Positions 1 to 7,863 of a stretch of 33,071 nt of DNA are shown here, piece by piece. The DNA lies in IMG/VR virus record IMGVR_UViG_3300044846_002275, positions 1 through 33,071 of that record; one strand, 5' to 3'. A program made the translations under genes and the position numbers. Origin of the DNA: a virus. The notes under the pieces are model-generated. The model worked only from the letters and a program-made list of their open reading frames with translations. It had not been told where the DNA came from and ran no database searches. Numbering within the stretch: position 1 is the first letter of the stretch; every line of letters starts with the position of its first letter.

Positions 1-4
1 GCGA

Positions 5-10
5 TACAAT
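5..10 (+). promoter_or_regulatory. Candidate -10 box (TACAAT), -35 outside window
   Basis: TACAAT lies at 5-10, five of six matches to the sigma70 -10 consensus, about 40 bases before the first gene. The -35 element would lie upstream of the window. The same TACAAT occurs at 4886, 12912 and 14126 in other intergenic positions, which makes a recurring host-sigma70 late promoter plausible. Confidence 0.35.
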
Positions 11-11
11 C

Positions 12-35
12 GGGGTAACGCCATAAGGCTACCCC
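12..35 (+). other. Hairpin just after the -10 box
   Basis: GGGGTA at 12-17 pairs with TACCCC at 30-35. Inside it GCC (20-22) pairs with GGC (27-29) around an ATAA loop, leaving a two-base AC bulge. There is no T-run after it, so it is not a standard intrinsic terminator. It could be an operator or a 5' leader structure. Confidence 0.4.
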
Positions 36-52
36 CTACATAAAGGCTGAAG

Positions 53-235
53 ATGACAATACCGGCAGACTATCCCTTGGTTAAGGCGCAACACCTACAG
101 CACAAAGCAAGCTCAGAGGTAGTCTGGGTTTGCAACTGCCCCGGACAACCGGCTACTCGCACACTACGATACGTAGCGGCGCACAGGGATGAGTTCAACG
201 TTTGGCCGCCTGCGGCTAAGGAGGCATCAAAGTGA
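53..235 (+). CDS. Hypothetical protein, 60 aa
   Basis: A 60-residue ORF starting with ATG at 53, preceded by AAAGG at 42-46. I do not recognise it. It is soluble in composition, with no membrane segment, and has a short Cys-x-Cys (CNC) near residue 27-29 and a Trp-rich stretch. Its stop overlaps the GTG start of the next gene (GTGA at 232-235), so the two are translationally coupled and belong to the same late operon as the terminase genes. Function unknown. Confidence 0.6.
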   Translation: MTIPADYPLVKAQHLQHKASSEVVWVCNCPGQPATRTLRYVAAHRDEFNVWPPAAKEASK

Positions 236-519
236 ACGCAATTTTTACATTCATTGCTTTGCGGATCAGTGCACTATACGAACGGCTACAACTTTACGTA
301 GTTAATCCTTGCGATGTAGACGCCATACCTATGATCGGAGTGTTCGGACGTGCGGCTGCTAGGTTTAGTACACTCTGTCCTTGTTGCTCGGGCGTGCGGG
401 TGTTAGCCACAGCGGCGCTGGTCTACCTTTTCCCGTGGACGGTGTGGGGTTACGTGGCGTTGTACGTCCTTGCGCTAGCCATTGAAATGCACGGGCAAAC
501 CGATACAGGGCAGCAATGA
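232..519 (+). CDS. Small membrane protein, 95 aa, unknown function
   Basis: It starts at GTG 232, with AAGGAGG at 218-224 as a good ribosome binding site; the start overlaps the previous stop by four bases. The N-terminal half carries a CPCC motif (about residues 49-52). The C-terminal half has a long hydrophobic stretch (about residues 56-86) that could form one long or two short membrane segments with a Pro-Trp kink. A phage membrane protein upstream of terminase could be a holin-like or superinfection-related protein, but nothing in the sequence decides this. It is one of ten proteins here with an adjacent Cys-Cys pair. Confidence 0.6.
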   Translation: MNAIFTFIALRISALYERLQLYVVNPCDVDAIPMIGVFGRAAARFSTLCPCCSGVRVLATAALVYLFPWTVWGYVALYVLALAIEMHGQTDTGQQ

Positions 520-848
520 AACAATTCACGTCCCCCTTTACGTTGCGTGCGGCAGAAGTATCCGCTGCATGGCTAGAGACAGCGGACTATTCCGGCGTGC
601 CGCAAACCGTACAGCTATCGGTCGTAAACGATGACGCTACCCACACGGCGACGCTGTCCACGAAAGAAGCCATTGCCGACGGCGTATGGCGTTTACGCGT
701 CACCGCCTCGTGTGGATGCTTTAGTCAACTGGTGCAAGTGAAACAATGCCCGACACCTGTACTTGATTCCGTGTACGATAAAGGCACGACCACAGGTCCT
801 GCGCCAGGCATGATTAGTCCTGAGCCGTCCTGCGACCCTGCCACGTAG
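516..848 (+). CDS. Hypothetical protein, 110 aa, probably beta-rich
   Basis: The ATG at 516 overlaps the previous stop (ATGA). The protein reads as a small beta-rich domain with alternating Thr/Val strands, a CGCF motif near residue 66, and a Pro/Ser/Thr-rich C-terminal tail with two further cysteines. The style resembles the small cysteine-containing structural candidates at 12937 and 13312, but I cannot align it convincingly with them. It may be a minor virion protein; this is inference from composition and location only. Confidence 0.55.
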   Translation: MKQFTSPFTLRAAEVSAAWLETADYSGVPQTVQLSVVNDDATHTATLSTKEAIADGVWRLRVTASCGCFSQLVQVKQCPTPVLDSVYDKGTTTGPAPGMISPEPSCDPAT

Positions 849-856
849 AGGCACAC

Positions 857-1285
857 ATGACACCAGCGCAAATAGAAATCATCAGGCGTGACCTTAGGGA
901 TTACGGGGTATTTTCGCTGGCCGCTAGAAACGCAGGCGTGACCATCGGCGAGATCAAGGCTCTAATGGCAAGGGACGAGGACTTCAATGCCGAAGTAAGT
1001 GAAAGCCTGCAAGCCCATGCGGACTACATATACATGACGGCGTTAGAGCGGGCCGTCAACGGGTCAGACATGCTGATGTCCAAGATATTAGAGGCAAAGG
1101 TGGACGGGTTTAGCAGGGAATCTAGAGTACCCGCTTCGGTCAAAAACAAACCCACGGGGCTGGTGCTGAGAACGTTTGACGCTGAAGGCAAGGAGATCGG
1201 AGTAGAGGACGACACACCGGAGCAAGAACCCCAAGAGGCGCAACCCGCCAGCCCTGCAGCGATAGAATGGACACGACGGCTATGA
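857..1285 (+). CDS. terS: Probable terminase small subunit, 142 aa
   Basis: This protein sits directly before the large terminase, where the small DNA-recognition subunit is usual. The N-terminal 45 residues look like a helix-turn-helix (a Leu-Arg-Asp-Tyr-Gly-Val segment followed by AARNAGVTIGEIKALM). A helical middle (residues 50-80) is suited to ring oligomerisation, and the C-terminus is an acidic Pro/Glu/Gln-rich tail. The stop overlaps the large subunit's ATG (ATGA at 1282-1285). The call rests on position plus the HTH-like pattern; no diagnostic family motif is visible. It would bind the packaging initiation site and hand DNA to the ATPase. Confidence 0.6.
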   Translation: MTPAQIEIIRRDLRDYGVFSLAARNAGVTIGEIKALMARDEDFNAEVSESLQAHADYIYMTALERAVNGSDMLMSKILEAKVDGFSRESRVPASVKNKPTGLVLRTFDAEGKEIGVEDDTPEQEPQEAQPASPAAIEWTRRL

Positions 1286-2760
1286 GCGCTAACTTTCAAC
1301 TACCAGCCTACGGATGGACTCCACGTAAAGATCAAGTCGCATTGTGGCGGCAGATGATTAGCCCCGACTTTCGCAAAGGCGTAATCGTAGCCCATAGACG
1401 ATTCGGAAAAGACGAATTGGGGCTGCACATCACGGCCGCAAAGGCGATGAGTCGAGTTGGATCGTACTGGTATTGTTTGCCGGAATACGAACAGGCGCGC
1501 AAAGCGATTTGGAACATGGTCAACTGGCGCACCAAACGTACTCGTATTGATGACGCGTTTCCGCCAGAGATCGTAGCCAAGCGAGACGACCGCAGCATGA
1601 TGTTGTGGCTAGAGTCTGGCTCTACGGTGCAGATCATTGGAGCGGATCAAGTCGATAGTCTTGTGGGCGGAGGGCAAATTGGAATTGTTCTGTCTGAAGC
1701 CTCGCTATGTAACCCCAACGCTTCACCCTTTTTTGCACCGATCCTGGAAGAATCTGGCGGGTGGGAGCTACAGATCGGTACGCCTAGGGGTAAAAACCAT
1801 TTCTACAAACACTACCTTGCGGCTAAAGAAGACCAGGACGCAGGGGACCACTCTGTTATGGCGGCGCTGGTTAAGGCGCACAGCACGGCGGTGTATTCGC
1901 CTGACCAGTTGCAGCGGATTAGGCGTGACCTAGAACGCACAAAAGGTAAGAAGATGGGCGAGGCGCTCTTTGCGCAGGAATACGAATGCTCGTTTAACGC
2001 TGCGATTGTCGGCGCGGTATGGGGCGAGGAGCTATCCGACCTAGAGCTAGAGGGGCGGTACGGTGATTACAAATACGACCGACGTTTCCCCGTCTTGACG
2101 TCGTGGGACATTGGCGTGGGCGATGCTACCGTTATCCTGTTCTGGCAAGAGATCAGAGGGCAAAGCCGATTGATTGACGCTTTCGAGGCGACGGGTATCG
2201 GTTTGGACAGTTACATCAACGTACTGAAAGAAAAGAACCAAACAAAAGGGTACATCTACTCTAAACATCTTGCGCCTCACGACATTCAACAGCGGGAGTG
2301 GATACGAGGAGTCAGCCGACTAGAAGAAGCCCGTCGTATGGGGCTGAACTTTGAGCGCATACCGAACACCAGCATTAAGACTCAAGTTGCTGTAGCGGCG
2401 CAATTCATATCTGTAATGGAAGTGGCATCAGGTGTGCCCGAAGTTGCCGCCGCTTTCGAACACCTGAAAGCGTATAGGTATCCGGTGAGCCAAACGGGCG
2501 CGATCATAACGACCCCTGTTCACGATGAGCATTCACATACCAGCTCTGCCTTGATGACCTATGCGCTATACCAAACAAGCAAGCTGGGGTTTAGCATACC
2601 GGATGAGGACGATAGCCTACACGGTTCGGGCAGTCTAGGCGCGGATAATTTCGACCCAAGGGTGTACGATACGCGAGGAGTCTTTGCGTCTGGTAATCAA
2701 CAAGGGGCTGGACTACAATCGAGGTTTCGAGCCGCACCAAAACGCGGTGCGTTCGGCTAA
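1282..2760 (+). CDS. terL: Terminase large subunit (ATPase-nuclease), 492 aa
   Basis: This is the DNA-packaging motor. The ATPase domain shows a Walker A-like AHRRFGKDE at about residues 37-45, a Walker B-like hydrophobic strand ending in SEA at about 134-140 (Ser-Glu where Asp-Glu is usual), and the coupling motif GTPRG at about 166-170. The RNase H-like nuclease starts with SWDIGVGDAT (first metal-binding Asp near 276), followed by HLAPHDI (Asp near 334) and a C-terminal HDEHSH (about 414-419). I chose ATG 1282 because it gives the ATGA overlap seen throughout this operon. ATG 1267 would add five residues. Length and motif order fit phage terminases. Confidence 0.93.
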   Translation: MSANFQLPAYGWTPRKDQVALWRQMISPDFRKGVIVAHRRFGKDELGLHITAAKAMSRVGSYWYCLPEYEQARKAIWNMVNWRTKRTRIDDAFPPEIVAKRDDRSMMLWLESGSTVQIIGADQVDSLVGGGQIGIVLSEASLCNPNASPFFAPILEESGGWELQIGTPRGKNHFYKHYLAAKEDQDAGDHSVMAALVKAHSTAVYSPDQLQRIRRDLERTKGKKMGEALFAQEYECSFNAAIVGAVWGEELSDLELEGRYGDYKYDRRFPVLTSWDIGVGDATVILFWQEIRGQSRLIDAFEATGIGLDSYINVLKEKNQTKGYIYSKHLAPHDIQQREWIRGVSRLEEARRMGLNFERIPNTSIKTQVAVAAQFISVMEVASGVPEVAAAFEHLKAYRYPVSQTGAIITTPVHDEHSHTSSALMTYALYQTSKLGFSIPDEDDSLHGSGSLGADNFDPRVYDTRGVFASGNQQGAGLQSRFRAAPKRGAFG

Positions 2761-2769
2761 AGGATAGAA

Positions 2770-4881
2770 ATGACCTATACAGCAATCGTCGGCGGATACA
2801 CGCCTAATCAAATGTCGTTTTACGAGGAAGGCAAACTTGCTGCGCCTGACGACATGGGGGATTCCATCGCTCGTATTGTCATGGAGCGTTTCCGTCGGGC
2901 GCACGAGTCAAAACGAAACCATCGTATATACCAGGGTTCAACGTCTATTCAGCTATTCCGTGAAGCGGAAAACGCCATGGAAAAAGTGTACAACCCGGGG
3001 GATGCGGAGAACATTCAACATGCGTTTGGGTTTACCCCGTCACGGTACTACGGTCTGTCGTCGGCTAAGGTCAGGGGTATCGCAGATTGGAAACTAGACC
3101 TTGTGGCAGGGTCGGTAGAAAACTTGGTACGGGTCACACCGTCGCCAGACCCACGGTTAGATGAGGTATCGAAGGCGCGTATCAAGGAAGCCGTAAAAGC
3201 TGAACTCCTAGAGCGCATGCTGTCTAGCGGTACTGGCGACCCTAAGATGCTGTTGGATGTTGTGAGCGGACGCTTGCGCCCTGAGGTAAAGAAGTTTCTG
3301 GACAACCGTGCTATCGCTATCCGGCAGGTCGAACAGGCGCACATGGTAAACGCTGCAGCGGGTGCGGCAGCAGCCGTGCAAACCAAGATGCGTGACATGG
3401 CGATCGAGGGAGGATTCCGCGACGCGTATGCAGCGTTTAACTACAACACATTTGCATATGGCGTAGGCATCCTTAAATTCCCCCACTATCAACGTCGGGT
3501 TGTGCTGTCAGATAAGCAAGATCGAAAAGGGCGAGCCGAACGGATGTGGAAAGTTGTGCCCACGTTTAGCTCGGTCAGCCCGTGGAATTTCTTTGTCACC
3601 AACGACGGACGCACGGCAGACGATTGCACGGCGGTCATGGAGTACCGCGAATACAACAAGGCGGAATTGGTGCGGCTAGCCAAAGACCCTAAGTATGACG
3701 GCGATGCTATCCTCGAAATCCTAGACAAATATTCGTTTAAAGGTCGGGCGTGGCTTATGCCCGAGGCGACGGACACGAAAGCGGAAAACGGTTCAAGTGC
3801 AGGTTACTGGGGTCCAGAGGAATCCGTTGCTGTCCTTTCTATGCAAGGCTGGCTTACAGGGTCAGACCTGCAAAAGTACGGGCAGACAGGGTACGATAGC
3901 TCGGATATCTTGCACGTTCACGCAGAAGTAGTGCTGGGGCGTACCATCAGGCTAGAGGTCAAGGATCCTTTGCAGTCCACGCCCCGTAGCTATGCTGTTA
4001 GTAAATTCGATTCACTAGGAGACGGTGTGTTTAACGCAGTCGGCATCCCTGCCATTTTGAGGGATACCCAGAATCGTGTTAACACTATGTTGCATTTGTA
4101 CGAAGCCAACATGGATGAGGCCGCCCGTCCGCCTAAGATGATTAACCCTGAAGTATTCCGCAACCCGCATGAAGCCCATAAGATTGTGGCAGGCGGACAA
4201 TATCAAGTGAGCGACTTATTCGGCGGAGCAGGGTCGATGCCTGAACCAATCCGTGCACTGCGTTCGCCCTCGATCTTCCAGATCATATGGCCGCTTATCC
4301 TGCAAGCGGCACGCCTAGCAGACGAAGAAGTGGGCGTGCCGCAAATGGCGTTAACAGGCGACCAGTACGGCAAAGGCAGCTTGGGGGAATACTCCGCTCG
4401 AATCAGTAATGCGCTACGTCGCATCAAAGCTGCAGCGTATGCGGAGGATCGAGCGCTTGAACCAATGTGGCGCACCGTGTTTGAAACCGTGTTAGATGAG
4501 AATCCGGTGCTGGTGGAGAACGTGGACTTAGATATGTCGTTCCAAGGTATCACAGGGATTCTCACGCAAGACTTAGAGAAGAAGGCAAAAGTTGACAGGC
4601 TCTCGCTCGTGGATCATGCGGTTCAGTCTGGAGTCGCACCCCCCGAGGTTGCGCAGTACGCGTATCAGGATGCGCTTAAAGCAACAGGCATCCCGACTGA
4701 AGCGCTTGGCATGGACGATCCGCTTATCTCGCAAGCCATGGCGATTGCCGCGTCTAACCCTGTACCAACGTCACCGGGCAACCAAGTACCAGAGTTGGAC
4801 GGGCGATCCGCACCTGCGCTGCAGCCAGGTGTTACCGCCACCCCACAAGGAGCGAGTACGGCTTTGCCGCCACCGGTGTAA
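2770..4881 (+). CDS. Portal protein, 703 aa
   Basis: The gene follows terL by nine bases with AAAGGA as ribosome binding site. The length (703 aa) matches the P22-type portal (about 725 aa) rather than the shorter T7 connector. The central region has the expected run from a loosely packed beta region (the stretch around WNFFVTNDGRTADDC) to the helical stem (DTQNRVNTMLHLYEANMDEA) and a late helical crown. The tail is low-complexity and Pro/Thr-rich. It forms the dodecameric DNA gate at the unique vertex, binding terminase during packaging and the adaptors encoded at 17668-19283 afterwards. The call rests on position after terL, size and the helix pattern. Confidence 0.85.
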   Translation: MTYTAIVGGYTPNQMSFYEEGKLAAPDDMGDSIARIVMERFRRAHESKRNHRIYQGSTSIQLFREAENAMEKVYNPGDAENIQHAFGFTPSRYYGLSSAKVRGIADWKLDLVAGSVENLVRVTPSPDPRLDEVSKARIKEAVKAELLERMLSSGTGDPKMLLDVVSGRLRPEVKKFLDNRAIAIRQVEQAHMVNAAAGAAAAVQTKMRDMAIEGGFRDAYAAFNYNTFAYGVGILKFPHYQRRVVLSDKQDRKGRAERMWKVVPTFSSVSPWNFFVTNDGRTADDCTAVMEYREYNKAELVRLAKDPKYDGDAILEILDKYSFKGRAWLMPEATDTKAENGSSAGYWGPEESVAVLSMQGWLTGSDLQKYGQTGYDSSDILHVHAEVVLGRTIRLEVKDPLQSTPRSYAVSKFDSLGDGVFNAVGIPAILRDTQNRVNTMLHLYEANMDEAARPPKMINPEVFRNPHEAHKIVAGGQYQVSDLFGGAGSMPEPIRALRSPSIFQIIWPLILQAARLADEEVGVPQMALTGDQYGKGSLGEYSARISNALRRIKAAAYAEDRALEPMWRTVFETVLDENPVLVENVDLDMSFQGITGILTQDLEKKAKVDRLSLVDHAVQSGVAPPEVAQYAYQDALKATGIPTEALGMDDPLISQAMAIAASNPVPTSPGNQVPELDGRSAPALQPGVTATPQGASTALPPPV

Positions 4882-4891
4882 CTGCTACAAT
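4864..4891 (+). promoter_or_regulatory. Candidate sigma70 promoter (TTGCCG-N16-TACAAT)
   Basis: TTGCCG at 4864-4869 and TACAAT at 4886-4891 are separated by 16 bases. The -35 has four of six consensus matches and lies inside the portal C-terminus. It is weaker than the overlapping site just downstream. Confidence 0.3.
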
Positions 4892-4897
4892 AAGGTA

Positions 4898-4926
4898 TTG
4901 ACCCCCTTTGCTAATTGCGTTTTAAT
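4898..4926 (+). promoter_or_regulatory. Sigma70-like promoter (TTGACC-N17-TTTAAT)
   Basis: TTGACC at 4898-4903 and TTTAAT at 4921-4926 have ideal 17-base spacing, with five of six matches in each box. The site lies in the 75-base gap between portal and the 94-aa gene, so it would drive the fibre genes with the host polymerase. Confidence 0.55.
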
Positions 4927-4956
4927 TTCACTAACCAACACTGCAAGGCGGTAAAC

Positions 4957-5241
4957 ATGTCAATCGTAATCGACGGCAGCCCTGTAGTAAAGGGCGACAC
5001 CCTTTACTCAAGACGCGCTGGCTCTCACGGTACGGTATTTAAAGTACTGAACAGCGCGGTTATTCTCAGGGTCCAACGCGGCGACAGTTACCGCGATTTC
5101 ACCGTTACGGGCAACGGCTACATCGCAGGCGAGAAAGATGTGAGCTGGTTCCCTTCCATAGAGATTCCGCTAAAGAAAGGCGAAGCGGATAAGTGGGCGC
5201 AAATCCAAGCAGTCCTCACAACTTTATACAAGGTGCTGTAA
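4957..5241 (+). CDS. Hypothetical protein, 94 aa, SH3-like candidate
   Basis: I place the start at ATG 4957 with AAGGCGG upstream, not at the in-frame TTG 4915, which would put the promoter elements inside the gene. The first half (KGDTLYSRRAGSHGTVFKVL followed by a Val-rich strand) resembles a KOW/SH3-like five-stranded barrel, of the kind often used in small head-completion or nucleic-acid-binding proteins. The C-terminal third is a Lys/Glu-rich helix. The function is not determined. Its stop overlaps the next ATG (TAATG), so it is coupled to the cysteine-rich gene that follows. Confidence 0.65.
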   Translation: MSIVIDGSPVVKGDTLYSRRAGSHGTVFKVLNSAVILRVQRGDSYRDFTVTGNGYIAGEKDVSWFPSIEIPLKKGEADKWAQIQAVLTTLYKVL

Positions 5242-6107
5242 TGCCACAAGTCCCTTTCCTGTGTTGCCCTCCTAGCCCCCGAAACGGTCTACCAGCCCCT
5301 ATGCCGGATGCCAATCGTGATCCCTACATTCCGGTGGAGCCAGGGTTAGCGTGCAGCAATCCCGTGTTCGTAGAAGCGTGTGACAAAGATGTAACGCTCG
5401 CAGGCACGGATTGCGACGGCAATGCAAAAACAGTAACAGGCGTAAGAGGCGAAGTGGTGCAAGTGGTGCAAGAGCCGGGGCAGGTTCTTAACGTCCGCTT
5501 CTGCGAACAGCAGACAGATGCGGAGACGGTAATCTTATGCGACCCCTCCAACGATCACCAGATTGCGTTTCAGTACGACATGAAGGCTGTGCCTCCGGTG
5601 CTGCTTTCCGCCTTTGACTTGATGACTGGTCAGCCTTTTACGGGTGACCCTGACACGCTTACGACGTGCGGCGGCAGTAGCGTGACGGAGGAGTCAGACC
5701 CCCATCCGATGTGTGATAACGGGGTTAACTTTATCCGCTGGTACGTCATGCGCCAAGGTGTACCAACCGGCGTTACATATGACACGGATTCTCGTGGTAT
5801 GCCATATGCCGTGATGGACGAGGCTGTTGTGACGTTGGGTACTTGCGTCGTACAGACGGCGTGCGTGCCGACGATTGCCAGCGCGGGGGGTGACGCAATC
5901 GCAAGCCTCCCACCTGGACGCGTTATCGGGGTGCAAAACCCTAATGGCGTTAGGGTCGAAGTGCTGACTTCGGCGGGGCTGTTCATCGTCGTTGCTGGAG
6001 TTACTTCATTTTCGACTAGCGATTTTGGGTGCGAAGTAACGGTCGAAGCCGTTACCGTATCCGAGGGCGCGGTATCCGACGTTATCATCACAACCCAAAG
6101 TTGGTAA
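5241..6107 (+). CDS. Cysteine-rich structural candidate, 288 aa
   Basis: The start is ATG 5241, overlapping the preceding TAA. The protein begins with a Pro-rich leader holding a CC pair (residues 8-9) and has about a dozen cysteines spread along its length. The middle module, around FIRWYVMRQGVPTGVTYDTD and ending ..VTLGTC, resembles a beta domain I associate with phage tail or fibre accessory proteins (a strand pair, a glycine turn, a final Cys). The C-terminal 70 residues are a further beta-rich Val/Thr domain. Its position immediately before two fibre genes suggests a tail or fibre-base protein. No enzymatic motif is visible. Confidence 0.6.
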   Translation: MPQVPFLCCPPSPRNGLPAPMPDANRDPYIPVEPGLACSNPVFVEACDKDVTLAGTDCDGNAKTVTGVRGEVVQVVQEPGQVLNVRFCEQQTDAETVILCDPSNDHQIAFQYDMKAVPPVLLSAFDLMTGQPFTGDPDTLTTCGGSSVTEESDPHPMCDNGVNFIRWYVMRQGVPTGVTYDTDSRGMPYAVMDEAVVTLGTCVVQTACVPTIASAGGDAIASLPPGRVIGVQNPNGVRVEVLTSAGLFIVVAGVTSFSTSDFGCEVTVEAVTVSEGAVSDVIITTQSW

Positions 6108-6112
6108 ACACC

Positions 6113-7861
6113 ATGCAATACGCTAGCGCATCCAAGAGCCAGAACGTCCAGGTATGCTACCGCTTCGGCGGCGACGGGACAAAGCCTCCTTTACGCTTTA
6201 CGGCGGTGACGGTCAAAGGCAAGGTGACGTACTACTCCGGCGGCGTGCGAGTCACAGACCCTACGACGATTGCATGGATGGATCAGATTGTGGCGCAGGC
6301 AACCAGCGACATGATTGAGGACTGCAGCCAAGAAGAAATCGAATCTCTTGACACGGAGTTAAAAGCCTACACTGACGCAGGCGACGCCACCACGTTGGCA
6401 GGAGCTAAGGCATACGCTGACACCCAAGACGCCACCACGTTGACAGGAGCTAAGGCATACGCCGACGCAGGCGACGCCACCACGTTGGCAGGAGCTAAGG
6501 CATACGCTGACACCCAAGACGCCACCACGTTGGCAGGAGCTAAGGCATACACCGACGCAGCAATACCGAAAGTGTTTGCCAAAATTGTGTACACCAATGA
6601 CGTCGACCCCAACGCGTCAGCCGTGTTCGACACGTCGTACCCGCCTGTAGCGCACGACGATGCGCTCAGAGCCAATGACGACTATCTGTACATAGGAGAG
6701 GACGCAAGCGCCTGGGTATTCCGCAGCGGCGGATATGAAAAGCTCAATGCCGGTGGAGCGACAGCGTGGAACCTGAATATCGAAGGCGTAGAAACAGACG
6801 CAGGAGGGAACAAGACCGACACAATCGTGCGGTCAGGGGGGATTGTCACAGGTAACATTCTTAGCCTAGGGGCAGCGGACAACGAGTTTGGCGGCAGCCT
6901 AGCGGCAGTGACGAAAGGCGCCGACCCTAACACCGGCGTCTACAGTTGCGTAAAGCTGATGGCTACGGAAGACTCCACGTGGATTGCGCTGTCAGTTCAG
7001 CGAACGCCGGACATTAGAATTGGGGTGGGGATTACCGTCGCAGACCCCGAAACGGGCGTGCCTGTAAAAGCGTCCAACTATGTGGTAGTCCATCAAAACA
7101 ACCACATGGACGGTGGGGTTATTTTTACAGGGTATCTGGACCAGCCAATAATTGCGATCGACAACGCTACAGCCAGCGTAGGCATAGGAACTACGAAACC
7201 TGAGTTTAAGGTGGATGTAGCAGGTACAGCACGCATTAGCGACTTGCCCGATACATCGCTTGCCACGCATATGGTGGTGGTAGACCCGATTACGCAGCAG
7301 CTTAAATCCCAACGGATACCGACAGGCGGGGGGGCGGTTTACGCTAAGATTGTCCACGTTGACGCATACGACCCTAACGAAGGCACTACGTTCAGCACGG
7401 ACTACCCGCCGAGGGAGAACGACGAAACGTTGAAGGCGAACGACGACAACCTTTATGTGGGGCAGGATGCTAGTACATGGGTGTACCGCGACGGGCGCTA
7501 CGAACCGATACGGGCGGACAGTAGGGGCATGCGGACGGTTGCTACCTTGCCTAGCGGCACGACGCTTCAACCCGTCCTCCGATCCGCTGATGTGTTCTGG
7601 CAGGAGTGTACGCTGTCGGCAGGGCAAACCCTAACCATAAACGTACCGCTTGGCGCGCCGAACGATGAAGAGCGGTTTGAGATTCGGCTACGTTCACAGG
7701 CAGCGGTAAACCTCGGTTTCGTGGGTCTCTCGTACCAAGGCTCTACGGATTTATCACTGCCTGTTACGACCAGCGGGGCGAATAAGATCGACCGCATGGG
7801 GTTTTCGTATTGTGCGATAACAGGTAAATGGCACCTAACCGCTAAAGTTTTTGGGTTTTAA
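6113..7861 (+). CDS. Tail fibre protein with 15-residue repeats, 582 aa
   Basis: The start is ATG 6113, five bases after the previous stop; the upstream in-frame extension overlaps that gene and is rejected. After an N-terminal domain of about 85 residues comes a run of four 15-residue repeats (consensus DATTLAGAKAYADTQ), a heptad-like trimeric-fibre repeat. Two copies of a roughly 60-residue domain (AKIVYTNDVDPN.. and AKIVHVDAYDPN..) flank a middle beta region that contains a VGIGTTKPEFKVDVAGTARI segment, typical of trimeric fibre shafts. The C-terminus is a compact beta domain. It should bind the host surface or link to a receptor-binding protein. No S74 chaperone is seen here; one is present in the fibre at 10980. 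Confidence 0.8.
   Translation: MQYASASKSQNVQVCYRFGGDGTKPPLRFTAVTVKGKVTYYSGGVRVTDPTTIAWMDQIVAQATSDMIEDCSQEEIESLDTELKAYTDAGDATTLAGAKAYADTQDATTLTGAKAYADAGDATTLAGAKAYADTQDATTLAGAKAYTDAAIPKVFAKIVYTNDVDPNASAVFDTSYPPVAHDDALRANDDYLYIGEDASAWVFRSGGYEKLNAGGATAWNLNIEGVETDAGGNKTDTIVRSGGIVTGNILSLGAADNEFGGSLAAVTKGADPNTGVYSCVKLMATEDSTWIALSVQRTPDIRIGVGITVADPETGVPVKASNYVVVHQNNHMDGGVIFTGYLDQPIIAIDNATASVGIGTTKPEFKVDVAGTARISDLPDTSLATHMVVVDPITQQLKSQRIPTGGGAVYAKIVHVDAYDPNEGTTFSTDYPPRENDETLKANDDNLYVGQDASTWVYRDGRYEPIRADSRGMRTVATLPSGTTLQPVLRSADVFWQECTLSAGQTLTINVPLGAPNDEERFEIRLRSQAAVNLGFVGLSYQGSTDLSLPVTTSGANKIDRMGFSYCAITGKWHLTAKVFGF
6383..6562 (+). repeat. Four tandem 45-bp coding repeats in the tail fibre
   Basis: Units begin at 6383, 6428, 6473 and 6518 with exactly 45-bp spacing and near identity. 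Units 1 and 3 share one flank and units 2 and 4 the other, so there is a 90-bp higher-order period. This points to duplication of a 90-bp pair. Confidence 0.9.
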
Positions 7862-7863
7862 AC

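Noticed and set aside
4592-4954. 120-aa ORF in another frame at the end of portal
   Set aside because: It overlaps the portal C-terminus for almost all its length, is Arg/Leu/Ser-rich without a plausible fold, and the intergenic promoter would lie within it.
6383-6562. CRISPR-like array
   Set aside because: The repeats are contiguous 45-bp coding units without spacers and encode a fibre repeat.
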